Shown here one piece after another: positions 34,689 through 42,953 of a stretch of 64,000 nt of DNA. The first letter of the stretch is position 1; the number at the start of each line of letters is the position of its first letter. The notes under the pieces were generated by a model. It did not search any database. It had not been told where the DNA came from and worked only from the letters and a program-made list of their open reading frames with translations. The stretch covers positions 1,736,001 to 1,800,000 of the forward strand of contig OY970347.1 in NCBI GenBank assembly GCA_963717635.1. Direction: 5' to 3'. The position numbers and the translations under genes were made by a program. Origin of the DNA: JALZKA01 sp963717635 (lineage in GTDB: Bacteria > Actinomycetota > Thermoleophilia > Solirubrobacterales > 70-9).

Positions 34689-35671
34689 CAGCGATCTAGG
34701 TTCGGCGTCGAGCCGTGCCCTTCCTGCGCCCCGAGCCTCACGGCCACGCGCAGATGCGCCGAGCGCGAGCGCGGGTTCGCCTCCATCTCGTCCCCGGTGG
34801 GGGCGACCGCGCGCCTGGTCAGCAGCTCGGCTTCGGGCTCGTGGCCGCACTGGCAGACGGGCAACTCCGGTGGGCAGATGCAGCCGCGCGCGCGGTCGGC
34901 GAGGAAGCGCTTGACCCGGCGATCCTCGAGCGAGTGGAAGCTGATCGCCCCGAGTCTGCCTGAGTCGCGCAGCAGCGCCCAGGCGGCGGGCAGCGCCCGG
35001 TCGAGCGAATCGAGCTCGCCGTTGACGGCAATCCGCAACGCCTGGAAGCTGCGCTTGGCCGGATGGCCCCGGCCGAACCGGTACGCCGGCGGCACGGCAT
35101 CGCGGATGACCTCGACAAGCTCCGCCGTGGTCGCATGAGGGCGCCGGGCAACGATCTCCCGGGCGATCGACCGAGCGTGCCGTTCCTCGCCGTACTCGCG
35201 CAGGACCTGGGCGATGCGGCTCTCGGGCCACTCGTTCACCAGTTCGAGCGCCGACAGCGGGGAGTCCGGGTCCATTCGCATGTCGAGCGGCGCGTCGTAC
35301 GCGTACGAGAAGCCGCGTTCCCAGGCATCGAGCTGCAGCGAGGAGATCCCGAGGTCCATATAGACGAGATCCGCGACGAGGCCGTCGGCGGCCAGATCGA
35401 CCAGCGCGTCGGCGAAGTCCGCACGGACGAACCGCGACTGGCAGCCGAGCTCGCCCTCGATCTCCGCGTACCGCTCCTCGGCGCTGGGGTCCCGGTCAAC
35501 GCAGATCAGTGTCCCGGTCGGGCCGAGGCGCTCGGCGACGAGCCGGGCGTGCCCCCCGCCTCCGAAGGTACAGTCCACGGCAAGCTCGCCCGGCTGCGGG
35601 TCGCACAGGGCGATCAGCTCCGGGGCGAGGACTGGGACGTGCTCGATCGGCATGTACGTCAGTGTGGCCAT
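34688..35671 (-). CDS. rsmH: 16S rRNA (cytosine-1402-N4)-methyltransferase
   Basis: SAM-dependent methylation of C1402 in the ribosomal P site. 327 residues from ATG 35671. EHVPVLAPELIAL start, motif I DCTFGGGGHARLV, DLGISSLQLD, the PLDMRMD motif, and FHSLEDRRVKRFL are characteristic. A Cys-rich insert (CICPPELPVCQCG) near the C-terminus is common in Gram-positive RsmH. Second gene of the cluster after mraZ. Confidence 0.95.
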   Translation of the reverse strand: MATLTYMPIEHVPVLAPELIALCDPQPGELAVDCTFGGGGHARLVAERLGPTGTLICVDRDPSAEERYAEIEGELGCQSRFVRADFADALVDLAADGLVADLVYMDLGISSLQLDAWERGFSYAYDAPLDMRMDPDSPLSALELVNEWPESRIAQVLREYGEERHARSIAREIVARRPHATTAELVEVIRDAVPPAYRFGRGHPAKRSFQALRIAVNGELDSLDRALPAAWALLRDSGRLGAISFHSLEDRRVKRFLADRARGCICPPELPVCQCGHEPEAELLTRRAVAPTGDEMEANPRSRSAHLRVAVRLGAQEGHGSTPNLDR

Positions 35672-35690
35672 CGAAGGTCTCGCCGCCCCA

Positions 35691-36146
35691 TCACCCGTCG
35701 GCGGTCCCGGGCCAGTCACGAGCGGCCAGCTCCTCGGCGACGGCGCTTGCCTGCGCCTCCATCTCGATGGAATGCTTGGCCCAGCGCTCCGGGCTCCAAA
35801 CCTCGAGGTGGTCCTCGACGCCGACGACGACGCACTGGCCCTCCAGCTCGCCGTGGGCGATCAGGTGCTTGGCGACGCGCAGCCGGCCGGCCGAGTCGAG
35901 CTTCTCGTCCTCGGCGTTGGCGTGGAAGCGGCGGCGCAGCAGCCTCGCGTTGGCAGACAGCGGGTTGAGCCCGGCGAGGATTTGCTGCGCGAACCGGTTG
36001 AACCCGTCGCGCGGCCAGACCTCGATACAGGGGTCGAGGCCGGCGACCAGGACCGCGCCATCGGCGAGCTGGGCGCGAAGCCGGGACGGGATCGTCAGCC
36101 GATCTTTCGCGTCGAGGCTGTGCTCGTGCTGCCCGCGAAACGCCAA
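35691..36146 (-). CDS. mraZ: Transcriptional regulator MraZ
   Basis: Ring-forming AbrB-like DNA-binding protein that represses the dcw promoter in other bacteria. 151 residues, two repeats each with the DxxxR signature: SLDAKDRLTIPSRLR (~residues 10-24) and LDSAGRLRVAKHL (~residues 83-95). First gene of the dcw cluster. GAGGAGAGGGG precedes the ATG. The gap ahead contains GTGGG repeats that fit an MraZ operator. Confidence 0.95.
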   Translation of the reverse strand: MAFRGQHEHSLDAKDRLTIPSRLRAQLADGAVLVAGLDPCIEVWPRDGFNRFAQQILAGLNPLSANARLLRRRFHANAEDEKLDSAGRLRVAKHLIAHGELEGQCVVVGVEDHLEVWSPERWAKHSIEMEAQASAVAEELAARDWPGTADG

Positions 36147-36265
36147 GGGTCCGGTCCCCTCTCCTCGAATGGTGTAGTGAAGCCTGGGTTCGATTGAGAA
36201 GACTTCGGGCCGGGGAGGTGAGGTGGGAGGAACCTCGCCACCCCGGCCCTCTGGTCAACTTGGGC

Positions 36266-36290
36266 GCCACGGTAACCCACAACGCCCCAC
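36266..36290 (-). promoter_or_regulatory. Candidate MraZ operator (three direct repeats)
   Basis: On the minus strand GTGGG (complement of 36286-36290), GTGGG (36276-36280), GTGGC (36266-36270), exactly 10 bp apart. In E. coli MraZ binds three TGGGN repeats separated by 5 nt, the same geometry. A TTGACC (complement of 36253-36258) just downstream could be a -35, but no good -10 is seen at 17 bp. Confidence 0.6.
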
Positions 36291-36302
36291 TTCGCAACAC
36301 AA

Positions 36303-36340
36303 TTCCGTCCGGCGCATTGGACTCGCTCCGTCGGACGGAA
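36303..36340. repeat. Inverted repeat in the mraZ divergent region
   Basis: TTCCGTCCG (36303-36311) and CGGACGGAA (36332-36340), perfect 9-bp arms, 20-nt spacer. It sits just upstream of the GTGGG repeats in the 329-bp gap between mraZ and the divergent membrane-protein gene, where neither gene needs a terminator, so an operator is likely. The rest of this gap (36341-36475) shows only a TTGACC at 36359-36364 and no ORF or RNA gene. Confidence 0.5.
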
Positions 36341-36475
36341 CTGCTACCCGGGCCGGGTTGACCGCGTTTATGGCTTGATCATGGGATTTTCGGCCCGCCC
36401 GCAGGACTCGGACCAGGGCCCCAGAAGAGCGCTCGATCTGCAAGGGCGGTTGCAAGAAGTAGGCTCCCGGCCGCA

Positions 36476-37330
36476 ATGAGCGACGCTCCGACGACCCCGG
36501 CTCAGCTGCCGGACGACGCCAAGGACACCCGCGGCAAGCACTTGCGCTCGATGTTCACGAACGTCTGGCTGCTCGGGATCACCTGGACGCTCGCGATCAT
36601 CGTCCTGATCGCGGTGGCGACCCAGGCCGGGTTCGCGATCGGCGCCGGCGGCGCTGCCGTCGTCTTGCTGATCGCCCTGATCGTGGTCTGGGTCACCGCC
36701 ACCTCGCGCGCCGCCAGCGACTTCTTCACCGCCTACGCGGATCGCCGCGGCCTGACCCGCATCCCGGGGCGCTCGAGCCTGCCGCCGGTGACGCCGCTGC
36801 TGTCAAAGGGCGACAGCCGCTACACGCAGGAGCTGTTCAACGGGACGCTGCCCGGCGGGGTGGTCGGCTCGCTGGCGCTCTACACCTACGAGGAGGTCTC
36901 GACCGACTCGAAGGGCAACCGCCAAACCACCTATTACCACTTCACGATCGCCGTCACGCAGCTGCCCGAGACCGCTCCGTTCCTGAGCGAGCTGGCAGTG
37001 CAGCGACGCTTCGGGTTCCGCTTCCTCGACTCTGCCGAGGACGTTTTCCGCAGCCGCCAGCGCGTGGAGGTCGAGTCGGAGCTCGCCGACAAGAAGTTCG
37101 AGATCTTCACCGGAAAGAGCGACGAGATGAACCGCGCCCGGCAGGTGTTCACCCCGACCTTCATCGTCTGGCTCGGCGAGGAGGCGCACAAGGCGGTGGC
37201 CTTCGAGCTGTCGGCCGGCGCGCTGGTGGTCAACCAGAAGGGGCACCTGAAGACCGCCCAGGAACTCGACGCGTTCTGCGAAGGCGCCGCGGTGATCGCA
37301 CGGCGCCTGCATGAAGAAGCCGCCGAGTAG
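36476..37330 (+). CDS. Two-TM membrane protein of unknown function
   Basis: 284 residues. Cytoplasmic N-terminus, two TM segments (about residues 31-50 and 54-74: VWLLGITWTLAIIVLIAVAT and GAAVVLLIALIVVWVTAT), then a ~200-residue soluble domain predicted cytoplasmic, with QTTYYHFTIAVTQLPE and AEDVFRSRQRVEVESELADK. No family recognised. It is divergent from mraZ and convergent with tadC, 7 bp apart. Confidence 0.75.
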   Translation: MSDAPTTPAQLPDDAKDTRGKHLRSMFTNVWLLGITWTLAIIVLIAVATQAGFAIGAGGAAVVLLIALIVVWVTATSRAASDFFTAYADRRGLTRIPGRSSLPPVTPLLSKGDSRYTQELFNGTLPGGVVGSLALYTYEEVSTDSKGNRQTTYYHFTIAVTQLPETAPFLSELAVQRRFGFRFLDSAEDVFRSRQRVEVESELADKKFEIFTGKSDEMNRARQVFTPTFIVWLGEEAHKAVAFELSAGALVVNQKGHLKTAQELDAFCEGAAVIARRLHEEAAE

Positions 37331-37337
37331 GCCGCGC

Positions 37338-38078
37338 CTAGAGCGCGCCGAAGAGGGTGTCCGAGTGCGCGACCAGGGCTGCGGCGATCGCCAGCAGCGC
37401 CGACGGGACCAGGACGAGCGCGACGACCAGCTGGATCTTCGGCGCGGCGCGAGCCGCCCGCTCCTCGACGCGGCGGCGCTCGTCGCGGCGCAACGCCGTC
37501 GCCTGGGCGTGGAGCTGGTCGGCGAGCGGCGAGCCGTGGCGGCGCGAGCGCTCGAGCGCCGCGACGAGCGCACCGAGCTCGACGGCGCCGCTGCGGCGCC
37601 GCAATCCGGCGAGCGCTGCCTCGACCGGCGCCCCGGTATCGATCTCAGCGACCGTGACGGCAAGCTCGGACCCCAGCGGGCCCTGACCGGCGGCGGCGAT
37701 CTCGCGCATGAGCGCCGCCGGGGCGCGACCGGCCGCGACCCCGACCGCCAGGAGGTCGAGCGCGTCCGGCAGCGCCTCGACCAGCCGGGCGCGCCGCCGC
37801 CGCGCCGTCCGCTCGGCGTGGGCGTCGGGGGCCAGGAACCCGGCGCTCAGGAGGCCAACCGCCAAGAACGGCGCAAGTCGGCCCGGAGCGACCGGCGCGA
37901 TCGCCAGGAAGCAGAGCCCGCCCGCAACCGTTCCGAACCCCTTGGCAGCCACGGCCGAGCGGCGGACCCGCAGCCTCCGCCCCGCCCGTGCGACAGCGTC
38001 CGGGAGCCCGAATCCGGCCACTTCCCACGCCGCCGCGAACAACAACATGCCGGCCAGTCCCAGGAGGGCGGGGCTCAC
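37338..38078 (-). CDS. tadC: Flp pilus assembly inner-membrane protein TadC
   Basis: GspF-family platform protein of a Tad (Flp pilus) system. 246 residues from GTG 38078 (GTGA overlap with tadB). It has N-terminal TM segments, a central cytoplasmic helical domain with LVEALPDALDLLAVGVAAGR and LADQLHAQATALRRDERR, and a C-terminal TM region (LVVALVLVPSALLAIAAALV). The LPDALDLLA motif is typical of TadC. Confidence 0.85.
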   Translation of the reverse strand: MSPALLGLAGMLLFAAAWEVAGFGLPDAVARAGRRLRVRRSAVAAKGFGTVAGGLCFLAIAPVAPGRLAPFLAVGLLSAGFLAPDAHAERTARRRRARLVEALPDALDLLAVGVAAGRAPAALMREIAAAGQGPLGSELAVTVAEIDTGAPVEAALAGLRRRSGAVELGALVAALERSRRHGSPLADQLHAQATALRRDERRRVEERAARAAPKIQLVVALVLVPSALLAIAAALVAHSDTLFGAL

Positions 38079-38923
38079 GCCGGCATCCCGAGCCGTCGGA
38101 TCGCAGCGAATCCGGCGAGCTGCAACGCCACCGCGATCGCAAGTAGCGTCAGGGACGCCCCGTTTGCAAAGAGGCCGGTGACGAAGCCTGGAGCGAGCAG
38201 CTCGGCCAGCAGGGCCGCGCCCGCAGGCATGGCGGCGACGAGCAGACCGGTGAACCGTGCCTGAGCGGTGGCGGAGCGGGCGTCGGCCTGGGCTTGCTCG
38301 CGAGCGGTCGCCGCGAGTGCGTAACGGCGAAGCAGCGAGACCAGGTCGCCGCCCGCGATCCGCTGCGAGAGCACAACCACGCAAAACGAGTCCACACGAG
38401 CCGAGCGGATCCGGCCTCGAAGGCCGATCAGGGCGCGGTCCAACGGAGCGCCGAGGTCAAGGTCGGCTCGCACCCTCGAGAGCTCAACCGCCGCGGGTCC
38501 CTCGAGCGATTCGGCGACGCCGTCGAACGCCGCGCGCGCCGAGTGCCCGGCCGCGAGCGCGTCGGCGGTTGCCGTGGCGATCCGTGGCAGCGCGCTCTCG
38601 ACGGCGAGGCGATAGCGCCGGATTCGCGACGTGAGCGCCCAGCTCGCCCCGGCAGGTCCGGCCGCGGCAAGGGGAGCTGCGGGCGCCGGCCCGAAGACCC
38701 AGGTTCCGCCGAACAGCAGCGCCGCGCCCAACAGGAGACCCAGGCGCCTGCGTTCGGCGGCACTCGGTGCGTAGCCCTCGCTGCCGGCCCGACGAAGCGG
38801 CTCGACCGCGCTAACCAGCCAGCGAGCCAATTGCGGGGCGCTATGAAGCGCCTCACGGACAGCCACGGCGGCAAGCCCGCCCGCGAGGGCCGCGGCGACG
38901 ATCGTGGGCGTCAGGCCGCCCAC
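38075..38923 (-). CDS. tadB: Flp pilus assembly inner-membrane protein TadB
   Basis: Second GspF-family platform protein. 282 residues from GTG 38923, overlapping the tadA stop by 13 bp. N-terminal TM region, a cytoplasmic domain with LPRIATATADALAAGHSARAA and VVVLSQRIAGGDLVSLLRRY, then two TM segments at the C-terminus. Pairs with TadC; a long antisense-like extension upstream is not used. Confidence 0.82.
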   Translation of the reverse strand: MGGLTPTIVAAALAGGLAAVAVREALHSAPQLARWLVSAVEPLRRAGSEGYAPSAAERRRLGLLLGAALLFGGTWVFGPAPAAPLAAAGPAGASWALTSRIRRYRLAVESALPRIATATADALAAGHSARAAFDGVAESLEGPAAVELSRVRADLDLGAPLDRALIGLRGRIRSARVDSFCVVVLSQRIAGGDLVSLLRRYALAATAREQAQADARSATAQARFTGLLVAAMPAGAALLAELLAPGFVTGLFANGASLTLLAIAVALQLAGFAAIRRLGMPA

Positions 38924-40041
38924 AGCTCGCGCACCGCCACCGCGCCGGCCACCGGAACGACCTCGGCAATCTCCACCACCCGCCGAGCTCCGCCCGGCTC
39001 GCGACGCAGATGGGCGACGAGGTCGATGCCGCGTACGACCTGATCTCGGATCGCGTCGTGAGGAAGCCCGACGCCGGCCATCAGCGCCAAGGTCTCGATT
39101 CGGCGCAGCGCGTCCTCCGAAGAGTTGGCGTGAAGAGTCGAGAGGGCTCCGTCGTGGCCGGTGTTGAGCGCGGTGAGCAGGTCGAGTGCCTCGGCGCCAC
39201 GCACCTCGCCGATCACGATCCGGTCCGGCCGCATGCGCAGCGCGTTTCGCAACAGGTCGCGAATCGTCACCTCCCCCCTGCCCTCGACGGATGGCGGCCG
39301 GCTCTCGAGGCGGACCACGTGCGGTTGTCGCAGGCGCAACTCGGCGGCGTCCTCGATCGTGATCACACGCTCGGCCGGATCGATCCAAGCCGAGAGCGCG
39401 TTCAGCAGAGTCGTCTTTCCGGACCCGGTGCCGCCGGTCACCAGAACCGTGCGCCGCTCGCGCACGGCACGCTCCAAGAGCACGGCGGCAGCCGGTGCCA
39501 TGGAGCCCGAGGCAACCAGCTCGTCCGGCCCCGGCCGCTGGGCGCCGAACCGGCGGATCGAAATCGCCGGCCCGTCGATCGCCAGCGGCGGCACGACCAC
39601 GTTCACGCGCGAGCCGTCGGCCAGGCGCGCATCGGCCATCGGGGACAGCTCGTCCACCCGGCGCCCGGTCGGTGCGAGGATGCGCTCGATCGCCTCGCGC
39701 ACGTCGCGCTCGCTGCCGAACGACACCGGTGCCGCCTCGACGCGGCCGGCCCGCTCCACGTAGACGCGCTCGTGCCCGTTGACCATCAACTCTTCGACCG
39801 CGGGATCGGCGAGCAGGTCCTCGAGCGGACCGAGCCCAACGGTCTCGCGCAGCACGAGCTGTATGAGTTCGGCCCGCCGGTCCGGACCGAGCACGGCCGC
39901 CTCACGCTCGACCAGATCCTCGATCGCCGCGGGTAGGTCGTCGCCGAGCCGCCCGGCAGCCGCCTGCGAGCGTCGCTCGGAGGCAAGCTGCTCGCAAAGC
40001 TTGCCGACGAGGGCCTGGGTGTGACGCTCGGCGGCGTCCAT
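38911..40041 (-). CDS. tadA: Tad/CpaF-type secretion ATPase
   Basis: Hexameric ATPase energising pilus assembly. 376 residues from ATG 40041 (GGGGGTG upstream). N-terminal helical domain, VEELMVNGHERVYVERAG, Walker A LVTGGTGSGKTTLLNAL, Asp box ITIEDAAELRL, Walker B RPDRIVIGEVRGAEALDLL, and His box NTGHDGALSTLHANS, all intact. Heads tadA-tadB-tadC; eamA is 26 bp upstream on the same strand. No pilin, TadZ, RcpA or TadV gene is seen. Confidence 0.92.
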   Translation of the reverse strand: MDAAERHTQALVGKLCEQLASERRSQAAAGRLGDDLPAAIEDLVEREAAVLGPDRRAELIQLVLRETVGLGPLEDLLADPAVEELMVNGHERVYVERAGRVEAAPVSFGSERDVREAIERILAPTGRRVDELSPMADARLADGSRVNVVVPPLAIDGPAISIRRFGAQRPGPDELVASGSMAPAAAVLLERAVRERRTVLVTGGTGSGKTTLLNALSAWIDPAERVITIEDAAELRLRQPHVVRLESRPPSVEGRGEVTIRDLLRNALRMRPDRIVIGEVRGAEALDLLTALNTGHDGALSTLHANSSEDALRRIETLALMAGVGLPHDAIRDQVVRGIDLVAHLRREPGGARRVVEIAEVVPVAGAVAVRELWAA

Positions 40042-40067
40042 CACCCCCAAGAAGCGTCCGGCGCGGT

Positions 40068-41015
40068 CTAGTTCGCCCCCGTCGCCAGTCGAACGGGCGC
40101 CTGACGCCGGCGCCGGCGTGGCGATGCAGCCGCGAGCATCGCCAAACCCGGTGGCAGCCTGCCACCGGTTGAGAGCCATGACCCGGCCAGGATCAGGAGC
40201 ATGCCGGCGACCGCCGCGGGCCCGAGGCTCTCGTCGAGGAGTGCGACGCCGAGGAGCACCGCGATCGCGGGGTTGACGTAGGTGATGACGCTGGCTCGGG
40301 TCGCCCCGACATCCGCGATCAGGCCGAAGAACAGGATCAAGGCGAGCGCCGAGCAGACCGCGCCGAGGACGGCGATCGAGCCGATCGCGCCCGAGGTGAG
40401 CTCGGCGCCCGGAATCGAGCCGATCCCGGCCGGGGCGAGCATCACCGTGCTGATCGCGAGCGCCACGGCGACCGCGCCGATCGGGTTGACGTCCGAGAAG
40501 TGACGCTTGACGATGAACAGCCCAAGCGCGTAACAGAAGGTGGCCGCCAGGATCGCCAGGGCGCCAAGGATCTCGCTCCCGCGCCCACCGACGTCGATCC
40601 CCAGCAGCAGGACAACCCCGGCGAGGCCGACGAACAGGCCGGCCAGGCGCAGGCCGCGCACCCGTTCCGTTTGGTCCAGGCGGAAGGCCAACAGCGCCGT
40701 CACCAGCGGTAGCGACGCGATCAGGATCGCCGCGAGCGACGAGGAGACCTGCTGCTCGCCGAGCGGGATCAACCACCAGGGCAAACCGCACTCGGCGATC
40801 GAAAAGGCAACCAGCGGCTTCGTCTTCGACCGCAGGCCGTCGAGGTAGCCGAGCTTCCAGGCGATCGGCAACAGCAGCGCGGCGCCGATCGCCACCCGGC
40901 CCCATGCCACAAGCAGCGGCGAGGCGCCGCCGTCGAGCGCGATCTTGATGAACAGGTAGGGCACGCCCCAGATCAGCGAGACCGAGGCGAACAGGATCCA
41001 GGCGCGGCGCGACAC
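40068..41015 (-). CDS. EamA/DMT-family transporter
   Basis: Drug/metabolite-type permease, substrate unknown. 315 residues, 10 TM segments in two EamA repeats (WILFASVSLIWGVPYLFIKI at the start; ILGALAILAATFCYALGLFI at the second half). It ends with a basic tail (SPRRRRRQAPVR). GTG start; TATCGT (complement of 41024-41029) is 8 nt upstream. May be cotranscribed with tadA. Confidence 0.88.
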   Translation of the reverse strand: MSRRAWILFASVSLIWGVPYLFIKIALDGGASPLLVAWGRVAIGAALLLPIAWKLGYLDGLRSKTKPLVAFSIAECGLPWWLIPLGEQQVSSSLAAILIASLPLVTALLAFRLDQTERVRGLRLAGLFVGLAGVVLLLGIDVGGRGSEILGALAILAATFCYALGLFIVKRHFSDVNPIGAVAVALAISTVMLAPAGIGSIPGAELTSGAIGSIAVLGAVCSALALILFFGLIADVGATRASVITYVNPAIAVLLGVALLDESLGPAAVAGMLLILAGSWLSTGGRLPPGLAMLAAASPRRRRRQAPVRLATGAN

Positions 41016-41055
41016 TCCGATTCACGATAGCGGCGGCGCCGCTACCGTCCTGCGC

Positions 41056-42018
41056 GTGTCGGAGCAACCAGCCGTCCTCGTCTGCCGTCGGCTGCTGCCG
41101 GCCGGCCTCGACCTGCTGATCGAAGCTGGCTGTGAGATTCGCGAGGGCGGGCTCGACGCCACCGCCGCACGGCTGCACGAGCTGGCTCCCGGGTGCGCCG
41201 CGATCGTGGCCGACCCCAGCGTGCCGGTTGGCGGCGACCTGCTCGACGCGGCCGGCTCCGGGCTGCTCGTCGTCGCGAACTTCGCCGTCGGCTACGACAA
41301 CGTCGACCTCGCTGCCTGCCGCGAGCGCGGCGTCGCGGTCACGAACACTCCCGGAGTCCTGACCAACGCCACCGCGGAGCTGGCACTGGCGCTGACCGTT
41401 GCGGCCGCGCGACGAGCGAGCGAGGCGGAGGCGGACCTTCGCGCCGGACGCTGGCGTGGTTGGGATCCTGCCGCCTATCTCGGACTCGAGCTGAGCGGCG
41501 CGACGTTCGGGGTGGTCGGGCTCGGGCGGATCGGGACGCGCTACGCGGAACTCGTGACCGCGCTCGCCGGCGAGCTGCTCTACGTCGCCCGCTCGCCGAA
41601 GCCCGACGCCGAGCGCTCCCTGGGGGCGCGCCGGGCCGAGCTGGGCGAGTTGCTCGAGCGCTCCGATGTCGTCAGCCTGCACGCGCCGGCGAGCGCTGAG
41701 ACCCGGCACCTGATCGGCGCGGCCGAACTGACGGCGATGGGCCGGCACGCGGTGCTGATCAACACAGCGCGCGGGCCGCTGGTGGACGCCGCGGCGCTCG
41801 CCCGGGCCCTCACGTCCGGCGAGATCGGCGCCGCCGGCCTCGACGTGTATGAGTCGGAGCCGAAGGTGCCGGCCGAACTGCTCGCCGCCCCGCGGTGCGT
41901 GCTCCTCCCGCACATCGGGTCGGCCACGCGGACGGCCCGGGACGCGATGGCGGTGCTGGCCGCTCGCAATGCCCTGGCGGTGCTCGGCGGCGACGAACCC
42001 GCGAACAGGGTGATCTGA
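41056..42018 (+). CDS. D-isomer-specific 2-hydroxyacid dehydrogenase (glyoxylate reductase-like)
   Basis: NAD(P)H-dependent oxidoreductase, 320 residues. Substrate-domain N-terminus, VGYDNVDLAACRERGVAVTN, Rossmann motif VGLGRIGTRYAEL, the catalytic Arg in LINTARGPLVD, an Asp/Glu pair in GLDVYESEP and the catalytic His in LLPHIGSAT. GTG start with TACCGT 7 nt upstream. The next ORF continues in the same frame after its TGA. Confidence 0.9.
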   Translation: MSEQPAVLVCRRLLPAGLDLLIEAGCEIREGGLDATAARLHELAPGCAAIVADPSVPVGGDLLDAAGSGLLVVANFAVGYDNVDLAACRERGVAVTNTPGVLTNATAELALALTVAAARRASEAEADLRAGRWRGWDPAAYLGLELSGATFGVVGLGRIGTRYAELVTALAGELLYVARSPKPDAERSLGARRAELGELLERSDVVSLHAPASAETRHLIGAAELTAMGRHAVLINTARGPLVDAAALARALTSGEIGAAGLDVYESEPKVPAELLAAPRCVLLPHIGSATRTARDAMAVLAARNALAVLGGDEPANRVI

Positions 42019-42300
42019 CTGGAACCGGCCGAGGCCGAGATCCTGCGCCGCGCGCGATCGATCCCGCCCGGCTTCGTGGCCACGTACGGCGACCTCTGCC
42101 CGGAGGCCCCGCGGCGGGCCGGCGCCGTGATGGCCGCCAACCACGACCGCGACGTCCCCTGGCACCGCATCGTTCGCGCCGACGGATCGCTCGCCGTGGG
42201 CGACCGGCAACGCCGGCTCCTCGAGGCCGAAGGCGTGCCCTTTCGCGGTGCGCGCGTCGATCTGCGGACGGCGTGGTTCGCGATCGAGGACAGCTCTTAG
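42019..42300 (+). CDS. Alkyltransferase-like (ATL) DNA-repair protein, start codon uncertain
   Basis: About 93 residues with MGMT-like helix-turn-helix content (IPPGFVATYGDLCPEAPRRA) and the active-site region PWHRIVRADG, where Trp replaces the Cys of O6-alkylguanine methyltransferases. That is the ATL signature: such proteins bind O6-alkylguanine and hand lesions to nucleotide excision repair. The family N-terminus begins at 42019, directly after the dehydrogenase TGA in the same frame. The first codon there is CTG. GTG 42076 would remove the first helix. Possibly CTG start or stop-codon readthrough. Confidence 0.8.
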   Translation: MEPAEAEILRRARSIPPGFVATYGDLCPEAPRRAGAVMAANHDRDVPWHRIVRADGSLAVGDRQRRLLEAEGVPFRGARVDLRTAWFAIEDSS

Positions 42301-42953
42301 CCGGCCGCCAGCAGCCTGATCGACCGGGCGACACCCTCGGCCCGGATCAGGCGCAGGGCCCGGCCCCGGTTGACCGCGACGACGGCGAGGAAGCGGTCGC
42401 CCGGGACGCCGGTTTCCGCCCGCGTCTCGCGCAGCGACAGGAGCGGCACGCCCTCGGCCGCGATGTACGTCCGTCCCGCGGCCGGGCCCGGGCCGGACTG
42501 GCCGCTGACGACCACGTCCACCCGTTCCCCCGGCCCGATCCTGCTGGCTTCCAACGCCGCGGCACCCGTGACCGTGATCTCGACCGGCGTGGAGCCGGGC
42601 GGCGGGCCGTGACCACGTGATGTTGGCGAGCCGGCGGCCAGGCTCGCGGCCGTCACGTAGGAACCGGCCGGGAGGGCAACCGCCAGCCGCCGACCGAGAG
42701 CCTCCGGTGGAAGGGTGAGCGCATCCGGGGGCGCGAAGGCGGCCGGCACCCGTCGCTCGTCGAGCAGCTCGTTCAGCTCGCCGCTGCCGATCACCGCGCC
42801 GCGCTCGAGCGTCGCCGTCGAGACCACCACCGGGCGCAGCTCGTCGAGCCCGCTCTCAGCCGGGGCGGCGGCGCTTCCGGCAAGCGCCGCGGAGAGCAGC
42901 CCGCAGGCAAGAGCGCCGGCCGCGAACAGGACGGCTCGGGCCCGCGAGCTCAC
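42297..42953 (-). CDS. cpaB: Flp pilus assembly protein CpaB (SAF domain)
   Basis: Pilus-assembly or usher-associated periplasmic protein. 218 residues: N-terminal signal/TM (AVLFAAGALACGLLSAALAG), SAF domain (LERGAVIGSGELNELLDER... ALPAGSYVTAASLA), then an RcpC/CpaB domain (GPGERVDVVVSGQ). GTG start overlaps the histidine-kinase stop. It converges with the ATL gene by 4 bp. Confidence 0.85.
   Translation of the reverse strand: MSSRARAVLFAAGALACGLLSAALAGSAAAPAESGLDELRPVVVSTATLERGAVIGSGELNELLDERRVPAAFAPPDALTLPPEALGRRLAVALPAGSYVTAASLAAGSPTSRGHGPPPGSTPVEITVTGAAALEASRIGPGERVDVVVSGQSGPGPAAGRTYIAAEGVPLLSLRETRAETGVPGDRFLAVVAVNRGRALRLIRAEGVARSIRLLAAG

Noticed and set aside
38911..42210. A ~1,100-codon open frame on the minus strand running from tadA far upstream
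   Set aside because: Only its last ~376 codons are TadA. The rest lies antisense to the dehydrogenase and in another frame of EamA, and reads as Arg/Gly-rich shadow sequence.
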